Source of the DNA: Acholoe squamosa
Lineage: Eukaryota > Annelida > Polychaeta > Phyllodocida > Polynoidae
NCBI GenBank assembly: GCA_949317995.1
Contig: OX439041.1
Location: 46,237,269 to 46,301,268, forward strand
Reading direction: 5' to 3'
DNA: 64,000 nt
Shown here: in pieces, positions 55,031 through 64,000 of the stretch
Position numbering within the stretch: position 1 is the first letter of the stretch
Layout: every line of letters begins with the position of its first letter
Position numbers and translations under genes: made by a program
The notes under the pieces: generated by a model
Database searches by the model: none
Told to the model about the DNA's origin: nothing
Seen by the model: the letters and a program-made list of their open reading frames with translations, nothing else

Positions 55031-58000
55031 ACTGCTGAGATGAGTTAGGGTCCATTGAATGTGAAGGGAAAGGGACAAGAAATAAAAACAAGAGCTACCT
55101 TTCCTAATAAAAGGCCCAAAACCACCACATAGGATAACAGGATTAAGGATTAAGTCAGCTAAAGCCCCGGGTGAGGGTGTCATATGGGTGGTGGTGTGGG
55201 TAGGGTTAAGATCTTTGTGAGATAGGAGTCCTAGCGTGAAGTGCAGTGAATAGAACGTTACTACATAACTACATCCAATTGCTGCCATAATGGAAGGTCT
55301 GGAACAAAAGTCTTAAAGACTAGTACTTCATGTATTGGTTCTTCATTGTGCGCAGCGATATGGGTAGATTAGGGCTAAACTAGACAACAGTGGGGGTTTC
55401 AGATGCAGTAGGACATTAATTTTCTCAACAATGCAATCTAAGATGATTAAGAAATACCTTCCGGGTCTACTGCAGCGGTGTTCTCATTCTGAGGAAAGGA
55501 TATACAAATAGAGAGAATAGATACACATTTCAATACCTAAATAGGTGGTTATAGCCAGGTTTAATTTAGCTTTAACAGAGAATAATCAAAAAAGAGTTAT
55601 CATTCCCTTTTCAAAATTTAGAATATGCAATTAAAGGAGTTTCGTATTTATCAGAGTAAAGCATAAAAGATTATGTGCCTTTGGTTTTAAGTTAATAACG
55701 TAATCTAATTGTCAAAACGGTGTTCTTTTTTTCTAAATCAGAGATCATCTCTGTAGGCCTGGAGATGTCTCACATAAAGAAATGGGATATTGGTACAATG
55801 TCGCCCAGGTACTCAAGTAGCCTTGATATAATCATCTCAATTAACATGCTATAAACGTGGATTAAGCACCATAACACAACAATAAAAATGGCAATGCTAC
55901 AAAGACTTGCTTCGTCAAACAGATGGATCCTGTTCTTGGTGTATCATTAGCCTCATGATAAATATTGTCCTTACTCGTTGTTTTCAGTAATAATGTGGAA
56001 GAACCCTACATCATTTAAGCATGGGTAATTTGACCGTAGTTCCTCTTCGGCTAATACGTATGGCTATGGCTCTTCCGCTGTTTTCTAAAGGGTTGCCAAC
56101 AAGGAAATACACTTATCACATGTATCACTTGAGAACATTTTGTAGTGATGGAGGATGGAAGTGCCAGGTCTAGGATAACTGAGAGAACAACACTGTTTTA
56201 CACATAATGACAGTGATCCGGCTGTATGCAAGGACCAGTGAGGACTTGCACAGCACAATATATAGATTTACATTATGCAATTACAGTATTTAAGTCACAG
56301 TCTCTTTGCTGCTGAGACAGAAATAGATATGACTGGGTATTCTACTTCTTACTGTAACAGATCCCCTCCTTTTTTGTGATACCGCCTATAGAGTGAAGTA
56401 ACTTGCTATCCTACTTTGCATCGATTTTTTTCCCTTTAGATAACGGATTATTTATGTGTCCTATAGGAGGCAGAATGGTGACAATTAGGATCAATGATGA
56501 CATTGATTCTGACAGAAAGTTAAAGCCATTTTAAATATGTATTACCAATTCATGGTCGAGTCTTAGCCCGGAGAATATAACTCACAAACAAAATGCAGCT
56601 CTGCTACTTGGTCCCCCAAGTCCATCCATCATCTGAGCAACCAAGTCAACATTATGAAAACATGCAGTATTACAGGTTGATATAAACAATAGACAGGGCA
56701 GGGTCTAATTTATCATGACAGGCTCATGTTGCATCCATAGCCCCTCATAAAGACATCTGTTCGAGGACCTGTTTCCAAAGTGTTGAGCAATTCATAGTGG
56801 TGTGATGAGCAGCTTGGTGAGCACCTCTTGTTACCGGTTCTTACTAATGGGACAGGGTATTATAAGGTATCTCATGTTGGACTCAGATCGGTGCAGGTCA
56901 CAGAATGACAATGTACCATGTTGGAACATCTTGTGTGTATTCATAACTTACCCAAGCTAATAATTGTGTGTCACATATTGACAATTAGAAGGAATTGAAT
57001 ATCATCATGCTTTTCAGATTCCACCTGGAGGTTATTTCAAAACAGTGCTAATTTACCACTGTTTTGAATTAACCCCCTGATATCCCATGTCACCCCTATC
57101 ATTCGATTGAAATAGATGTACTAGCCATGCCCTATTTGTTCTCCCAGGATTTCAATTATTTTCATCTGTTATTCAATGCGCCTTGAGATGTGGGTTGCCA
57201 CCTTACATTATGTTGACACAATGGTCTGCAATAAAGCATCAAGGCTTTTACCGCAAAGGGAACAATGGATGAATCTGTTGCATGTCTAGGCAGTGGCAGC
57301 TGTTTACTCAGGAGGGTGTTGCTCCTATTGTAAAAAGAGCAGTGAGTATGTGCCCTCTTTTCTAAACAAGTGGTGCACTGCTTCACCTAAGTACTTGCAC
57401 TCACCTCATTAGTCTGAAAAGTCACCTGCCTTGTTTAAAAAAGAGAGAGCTGCACTACCAGGTACCTACTCATGTCACACGCTCTATAGTTTATTATACT
57501 GACTGACTTCTCCCAACTAGGTACCTACTCAAATCCCCCTTTTTGAGCACCGTACTTGAATGACCACTTGTGAGCAACGGAAGGGACAAGTTATAGCTAC
57601 ACGAAAAGAAAGGACTGGAAATGAGGGCATTTTTAGCCAGCTCTTCCTTTTACTATAGGAGCAACACTCTCCTGGAACTAGATTCACAAAGACAACCACC
57701 GGGCTTTTCCTGTCAAACGCCACAGGCTATGTAATTACCCTTCTGGAAATAGAATACTGTATCACGAGGCTGGGTTCAAACTGAATAAGTTGATTTTCAT
57801 CAATCACTGCTATAAAAAGGCTACAGAAGAATTGGATTTGATATTTTCAAAAAGAAGCTTCCATTTATCATGCATTACAGTCTTGATTATTTAACTCGGT
57901 AATAATAACCGTTTCTCCTTTCTCTCTTTTCTCCTTTATCTTTTGCATCTGCTGGGGTGCTGCAGGTAGGATAACACCCTTTGTCGTTATCAGAATAAAG

Positions 58001-60560
58001 CATTGCCAAAGATAACCTTAGAACCTTATCTTTTTAACCTTTGTTTTTTTTTTTAAATCCAGTGAAAGCAATTATGAAATATGTGAAAATCAATTCTGCA
58101 GGGGTTGCTGGTTTCGAGAATTATGTACTGGTGGCCCAGAGGAGTTGATGGATGTATGTCGATATAACGTCAGTAATCAATGTTGGGCGATGCTTGTTAG
58201 TAATAAGCAAACGGTAATTATATTTCGTAAGCATAGAATACAGGGGCACTGTAGTATGGGGCTAAAAGCCAGGTGTTATGTGATTGCATGAACATCTGCC
58301 CAGATTTTTGACAGATAGAAACAGGAGGAATCTCAACAGAATCATTTCCTTTTATTGATCATGATTAATTTACAGAACAAGCAAGTGTACAATCTAATTT
58401 ATCACAAAATCAAGCTGCAGGGTGTTTCTTATTTACAAACACGAAAGAATATCCAATTCACTCTGCCACAGAAGTGGCTTTTCATAGAACTGTCACTTTC
58501 ACTCTGTTTTTATCGTGATCCATAATTGCATCTTTTCATTAGATGGGCATTCCGGACAGTACTGCTTACAACTCTTCTCAATATTGCACAATAGATGTGG
58601 AGATCGATCTACTTGTCTTCCTTCCCACTGTAAATACCGTAGATTTTAGTCTATATGCACACCACTCAAATCAATTTTTATTCACCCAATGATGCTGACC
58701 CAATGTCCCTCCAGCTATACATTACCTTTTATATTCGACATAGACATGTATACAAAGTAGTAACCGGTCTATACAGGTCTATAGATTTTAAGTATTTTCA
58801 TGGAACATCAGAAATAGAGAATCGTGTCTGAAAGATCATCGAACAATAGATCTCCTGAATAGAGTAAATGCTTTCAAAGCTAGTTTCATTAGGCAATATA
58901 AATTGTGATTATCTCCTGTTTGTATGGTGTGCCAGCATACAGAACTATTTGCTGATTCCCACAAAGGGTTTATTATGGAGTATTAGTGGGGAAAAGGGAT
59001 TGATAAAGTCATTATAATGTGCATGCTATGTATTTCTATCTCTATAGAATTATTGATGAGAACTATATTTGTTGTTAACATCACAATACCAATGGCTATT
59101 GGTTACAACATCAAAATATATATCAAATAAGGTTATCGAACATAGTGTTTATAATTCATCCAGCAAAGTGCAAGGTACCGGCCTCTGCATGTGCATTACA
59201 ACGTATTAATTAATTAACTTTGCAACCAAAAAGGATACAATAATCCATTGTGGGACAGATGGTCAACTGTTTTTTATCACATAGATGGCACACAAATCAA
59301 TCTGACTTCGATTACATGTCATGGCATTTGGACAAGGTGGAAAGGAGTACAAGAAAAACAAAGGGTTATTTAAATTGAATATCAAGGGGGAAAAGAACCT
59401 TTTATTAGGGCCTAAGTGACACATAATGATTTCAAAAATACCATGATAGAAACTAGGATATTACACTGCGATTCTCGATTGAATTTATTGCGTTTTGAAA
59501 GCAGGCCCAGCAGATAACAGTGTCTGCGTTAATGTGCAGAATATTATCAAGAGGAACATCCAAGAAAAAAATAACTTTAAGGCCTGTCAGGGGAAGTGCC
59601 ACATGCACTAGTATGCCATTCTCATATAGCCTTTTTTAATCATGACTGCAATGTAAATAGTTTACATGAATATAATAGTGGATTCTACCGCAAGTGTGCA
59701 TTGCTTCCTATGTACACTACTTGGTACTACTAGAGTAGATTTTACTTACAGTGTAGCAGAATGTGTCATTGACCAAAAGTACCTTTGCATCAACCTACAC
59801 TATGCCAAAATATATAGGTAAAGGAGTGGATTATCCCTATCTAACAGGCAGAATGTTCCTGCTGTTATAGGGAACAGAGCCATTCCTGTATGGAGGTGGC
59901 CATCTTAAAATCAGTTATGTAACTGCCCCCCCCCCTGACTGCCATCTTGGATCTGGCAGAGGATTATGGGTAATCTCTTATCTCCCCCTCCACCCACAGA
60001 AAACAATAGGAATTGATAATACTGATAAGCTGCCCCTGCCCCTATCCTAATCACCTTGAGTACCTGCCCATTGTTTTAGGTGTGAATGGAGGGGATTAGC
60101 CTGATAGGAAGACAGTGGCTTGGTTTTACTCAGCCTGGATTATATGTGCCCTCTTAGAAAACTTTTGAAGTTTAATTTCTCTTGTATTTGAAGTACTAAG
60201 TCTATATAAAGCTTGTCTTCTTTAAGTTTAATTATTTGCTATCCAAAGGTATATACTTTTAGAATATAGCGTCAAATATAGAAGGAAGGGCCAACCAAAG
60301 TAAACTGTACACAGAGGCCAACTGCTGATCTAGCCCCCAACTACATGAGCCACCTAGCTAATTTGTTTGGTACTAGCAATGGCTTTGTTCCCTATAGTAT
60401 GCCCCCCACATCCCAACGTCCTTTATATGTGTATACAGTCATGTCATTGATGGTATAAGAACGAATAATTCAAGTTTCTATTCTTCTATCACTGAACATT
60501 TCGCTGTGGATTGTCTGCTATCTGTATAAGAATTAATATGTACAAGGTAGAAAGGTCTAT
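55031..60560. other. 5.5-kb non-coding stretch
   Basis: AT-rich DNA without a supported gene, tRNA or recognised repeat; only short chance frames. A poly-C run lies near 59930. It could be an intron or intergenic DNA. Confidence 0.45.
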
Positions 60561-61031
60561 ACAATAATTTTGCGTATTATTGTTTATTATATATTTATTG
60601 TTGTAGTTCAAGCAGAAAATACAACCGTAGTAGGAAACATAACCACAAAGAGGGGAACAATGTTCAACAGCAATATATGTTTTATCAGTGGAGAGCCTGA
60701 TACCTTTGAAAGTATAGCAGCTTCTTTATCTATATCAGCTAATCCGATGGACAGTGTGCCTCTGTGATACGAGGTCACGCAGAAATCTCCATGCAAATCT
60801 TACATGTAAAATACTGCTAGAACATTGGATATATGATGGAGAACCTGCTCCACAAGCTAATTCTACTGAAATGGGTGCGCATATTAAATGCAATAATCTT
60901 CTACCATTAAATGCAGGATTGGAGCACAGAATCCATGGCTCAGGAGTCGGATTCATCCTTCAGTGATTGATCAGAACTTATTGTGGCGGATAAGGGTTTG
61001 GAATATGTGACAGCAGTCTCGTGAGGATCTG

Positions 61032-61685
61032 TCACCGTGTCAGAAGTTGATACTGAATCTTTTTGATTACACTCTTTTCAATGTCTGTGTACTGTTCTAC
61101 CTTTATTGTTGGAACAGTGGTTATGTCTTCCATAGGAGCCCTTCGGTCCTCTGTGCTTAGAGGTAATTGGGAATCTTGTAGGCCTTTATTGTCTACCTTG
61201 CTGGTTTCTACATTAACTTCAGTCTCAGGGTCTGTCATCTTGAAGACATCAGTTACTGGGACATTGTCATCCTCGCCTAATGTATCAGTCATTGAACACA
61301 CATCAGATACTAATCCAATAGTTGTTGCCTTCTCTTGGCTGATCTTCAAGTCAATTACTGCAGGGTCACGAGTCCCAACTGAACCATTTTCATTTTCTTC
61401 AATTTCTACTTCCGTCAATGAACACACCTTATTTGGGGTTCCTTCATTTACATGCAAAGCTTCCTCTGTAATGTCCTGTTTCTCTTTGTTATGGGGTCTT
61501 ACCGCTTGATTATCACTGCCATCCATGTGCTGGACCTTTTTAGGCGCCACATGGCCTAGGGTATGTCCAAGTTGGGGACTTATACAGTTGATACATAGGG
61601 TGGAATCAGGAGGCAGAACACTTCTCGGCTGATCTTGGAGTCTGGACATTGCTGCTAATGGGTTGATCTGGTCACAATTAGTGTG
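61032..61685 (-). other. 217-codon open continuation after the UNC93A-like stop
   Basis: The frame of the UNC93A-like exon continues without interruption for twelve codons (H-T-N-C-D-Q-I-N-P-L-A-A) to an ATG at 61649 and then 205 more residues. These are polar, Thr/Glu/Asp-rich and without transmembrane segments, like a cytoplasmic tail. A 51-nt stretch beginning GTGTAG and ending TTAGCAG covers the UGA, keeps frame and holds a CTAAT branch-point-like word, so it could be a tiny intron. Alternatives are stop readthrough (UGA followed by C), a nonsense allele, a separate downstream exon or chance. Confidence 0.45.
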
Positions 61686-61915
61686 TCACAACACTACTAC
61701 ACCTTCCCTTGTCCTGGCCTGCTGGTAGAGTCTAAACTCTATAACACTGTAGAGCAGCAGGGAGACTAGCAGAACCCCAGTCATGATGTACACCTTGGTA
61801 CTCACACACAGGTAGTAACTGTAGCCAAAGGAAATGGCAAACCCTATGGCCTGGAACATACGGTAACTTGCAAATCCTGCTTCCTGCTTCTCTGCGAACA
61901 GTACGCCGAACAGGG
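61686..61915 (-). CDS. UNC93A-like protein, last (C-terminal) exon
   Basis: After an acceptor (TTACAG, exon from 61915) the frame reads A-L-F-G-V-L-F-A-E-K-Q-E-A-G-F-A-S-Y-R, then hydrophobic segments F-A-I-S-F-G-Y-S-Y-Y-L-C and V-Y-I-M-T-G-V-L-L-V-S-L-L-L-Y, ending in a short tail and UGA at 61688-61686. This closely follows the end of UNC93A, a twelve-helix major-facilitator-like membrane protein, here covering about its last two helices. UNC93 proteins associate with ion channels or trafficking of membrane receptors. The preceding exons are not in the 2 kb to the right that I can read, so they must lie beyond the window edge. The frame remains open after the stop (see 61032-61685). Confidence 0.8.
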
Positions 61916-61959
61916 CTGTAAGATAAAATGGAAAGAGAGATGAGTTAGTTATGAACATA

Positions 61960-62930
61960 CTTAGTTAGGGCTATGATAATAATTGTAAAGTGAGACTGTG
62001 TTTTTGTGAATGATTACCAAATAACATAGCAGAACAGGGGGTTAATTCATAACTTTGAAATAATATTCTTTTATTGAAACGATCAGATTGAGCTGGCGGT
62101 TTCATGCGGGGAATAATACTTTCATTACAACGAAAATCCTTCATGAAAATGGTTTACAATACCCATAGTAAAAATCAATACAGCTTGTTTTGAATTACAT
62201 CAAAACGATCAAACCTGATCGTTTTCAAGCAAAATCGATATCTCATAATTCTTTAACTTATGAATCGCCATCAAGTGGTCTGTTGCACAACAATCTGGTC
62301 TTAGAAATAACAATATATACCGTACCACTGCGAGTGGATTTTATTGTGAGAGGCATGTGTATTGAACAATATGATGCATTGAAACATAGGTTAAAATCAG
62401 TTATGGTTAGACAAGATAATGATCTCTCACTAGCACAAAGTTCCCAATGAGTGGTCGCCAAAATGACTTTGAAGAGAGGTTGTCCAGTTCTGAAACATAT
62501 CACAGGATACTGTAGCATACATATCATGTGGGATTGAGAGCAACCTTGAAAACCATTTGACTGCTCTGTACGATTAGAATGTAATATAGTCGTTTATCTC
62601 ACGACTTTGGCTTGGACATAACCTCCATTCATTATCCAGCCTTATACCATGGTTATCACATTCTTGAACGATTTGACGGTGCCAGGAGCGGATAATGACG
62701 TTCGAATAGTACGCGCTAAGTGAACGGATATTGACACTTGGATTGAAACGAGATGACAGCAAGTTGACATGATAGATTTAATTCGATAATAAAAAAACTA
62801 TAGCATTAGAAGCTTAATGCGTATAGAGGATGAAAGTAGACATTATATTCTAGCACCTACCTTTAATTTGAACTGATTTGACTTCTATATTTGACAAGAT
62901 TGATGATATAAAAATCGAATCGAGTGAAAT
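61960..62930. other. Probable intron sequence of the UNC93A-like gene
   Basis: No further UNC93-like exon is seen to the right of 61915; the stretch is AT-rich and without coding signal. Confidence 0.4.
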
Positions 62931-62939
62931 TTGCGCCGT

Positions 62940-63132
62940 CATGTTGACTGCGTAGCGCACAGATTATTTACCTCGGCGAGACACAAATTGTCACGTTGGC
63001 ATATGCTCTAAGGGTATTCTGGCTGTCACGCGCAGTCCTTACCAGCAGTTCTACTATGAAAATGCCTGTAGGACACATGCCGAGGTAACACTTTGCGTCC
63101 AACCGGCTTTGTCGTCTCGCCGAGAAACCAAG
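62940..63132 (+). promoter_or_regulatory. CpG-containing promoter-like region
   Basis: CpG-richer than its surroundings, with an inverted pair CTCGGCGAGAC (62972-62982) and GTCTCGCCGAG (63114-63124) and several CGC words. It ends in AAGATGGCGG, a YY1 motif common at transcription starts. Confidence 0.35.
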
Positions 63133-63191
63133 ATGGCGGAGGAGACTGAACAAGACATATCGCTTGGATTTTTATTTCTTCATTTTATAAG
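63133..63191 (+). CDS. Candidate short first exon
   Basis: ATG in a strong context (AAGATGGCGG) opens M-A-E-E-T-E-Q-D-I-S-L-G-F-L-F-L-H-F-I and meets a donor GTAATT after 63191. The family cannot be told from 19 residues. It lies just left of a foldback and a repeat, so the gene, if real, would continue past the window. Confidence 0.25.
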
Positions 63192-63237
63192 GTAATTACT
63201 TAAGAAAATGGAAGAAACCATGGTATAAACACCATAG

Positions 63238-63352
63238 ATAACAAATAGAGGTTCACTTGTTGATTCCAGTGGCTAGATAAGAAGGCACTCTGCCTACGGC
63301 CTCGTGCTTCTTATCTGCCACTAGAATCAACTCGTGAACCTCTATTTGTTAT
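63238..63352. repeat. 115-bp foldback with GCCTACGGC core
   Basis: Arms of about 50 bp from ATAACAAATAGAGGTTCAC to its complement, with few mismatches. The centre ACTCTGCCTACGGCCTCGTG nearly matches that of the palindrome at 49115-49150. Confidence 0.85.
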
Positions 63353-63384
63353 TTATGCCCTTAATAACCCTACTCTAACACCTT

Positions 63385-63992
63385 TTGTTCTTCTTTAAGA
63401 AGGCACTGGTTTCAAGCTGGACATGTTGATAAATGACAGAAGCATACAAAGTCAGCCTCTCCATACCTTTTTTACTTAAAACCGATCAGGGTTCTATGGG
63501 GAATTGTACATCGGCCGCTGTGGCAATAGACAGACTCGCTATCCATTACTCTAAGCCGAAAGGTACTAGAAACCAATGTATATGAAGGATTTGAATGAGC
63601 TTTCTGACATACCTGGGGCTTTGCACACCTTGTTAGCATAGAATCCAATGGTGCCATGTCGAGTTATTAACAGGGAAACATCCTAGGGTATCCTAGATGA
63701 ACACGACATGCCAAATTTCTCCATATTATTTGAAATAAAGAAGAATCCAATGGTTTTCCATAGCGACCTCATTAACGACTTGACATACATCTGGGCATTT
63801 TGAATATCGTCATTGGACTCTCATTTATTTAGAATGTAATGTAGGAACAAAGTAGACGAACACCATCTTTGGATATTATATTTGTTGGTGCTAGGAGCTC
63901 AGTGCATGGTAACCTTGGATTCAATACGAAAAATGTGTGTAAAGTCGGGCACCCACCGATGACCAAAATGGCTATAGGCCTGGCAAGGCAAA
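63385..63992 (-). repeat. Repeat with internal tRNA-like core, copy 2
   Basis: The reverse complement aligns with 30428-32035 without the MITE. It includes the tRNA-like core (about 63489-63559: TGGATAGCGAGTCTGTCTAT, CCACAGCGGCC). The copy shows the empty insertion site of the 891-bp MITE. Confidence 0.75.
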
Positions 63993-64000
63993 CTGGGGAG

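Noticed and set aside
55031-60560. Genes in the short frames of this stretch
   Set aside because: All are short, without homology or consistent splice signals.
61063-61509. 148-residue plus-strand frame opposite the UNC93A-like continuation
   Set aside because: Antisense shadow of the acidic minus-strand frame, with Ser/Thr/Val composition expected of a complement.

Overview
The window looks like nuclear DNA from an intron-rich, AT-rich metazoan, most likely a marine invertebrate. The reasons are GT-AG introns, a UNC93A-like host exon, a Ngaro-type tyrosine-recombinase retroelement, PIF/Harbinger genes with introns, a Polinton/adintovirus-like packaging ATPase remnant, a Crypton/DUF3504-type gene remnant, T2/Kolobok-type and other MITEs, tRNA-derived SINE heads, and many poly-C/poly-G runs. 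An echinoderm, hemichordate, amphioxus or mollusc would all fit; the sequence alone does not decide between them.

Layout. 1-1.4 kb: unremarkable DNA with a tRNA-Ala-like SINE head. 1.43-6.17 kb: a near-complete, very young Ngaro/DIRS-order element with split direct repeats (A1, coding, B1-A2-B2), sitting inside a (TA)n tract. 9.3-17.7 kb: a two-gene convergent PIF/Harbinger locus. A nine-exon Myb/SANT-like plus coiled-coil gene (+) faces a five-exon DDE transposase gene (-), and a terminal-inverted-repeat pair is present with one arm inside an intron. 19-21 kb: a 69-bp tandem repeat and an 810-bp TTAA-flanked MITE. 21.2-24.1 kb: a decayed Polinton-like relic. 24.4-28.6 kb: a CCAAT-box promoter and a broken DUF3504 (Crypton-derived) gene, with a 2.8-kb intron full of tandem repeats and an 805-bp insertion that carries paired RFX X-box motifs.

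28.6-48 kb is gene-poor and made largely of foldbacks and MITEs: a 600-700 bp repeat with an internal tRNA-like core, split by an 891-bp TA-flanked MITE; a 19-bp minisatellite; a 2-kb element with roughly 300-bp inverted arms; a 291-bp TA-flanked MITE; and a candidate host exon split by a 431-bp MITE with an 8-bp duplication. 48.4-52.8 kb holds a composite of tRNA-derived pieces, a truncated older relative of the Ngaro element, and a 1.2-kb long-armed inverted-repeat element. 55-60.5 kb has nothing I can name. 61.0-61.9 kb (-) holds the last exon of a UNC93A-like membrane protein. Its reading frame stays open for 217 codons after one UGA, and a 51-nt in-frame GT-AG segment spans that UGA. The right end carries a CpG-containing promoter-like stretch with a candidate first exon, a foldback, and a second, inverted copy of the tRNA-core repeat.

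Functional links. The Harbinger DDE transposase and the SANT-like protein are normally partners in transposition. Most other coding remnants are independent mobile-element fossils. The only clear host gene is the UNC93A-like one, whose upstream exons must lie beyond the right edge of the window.
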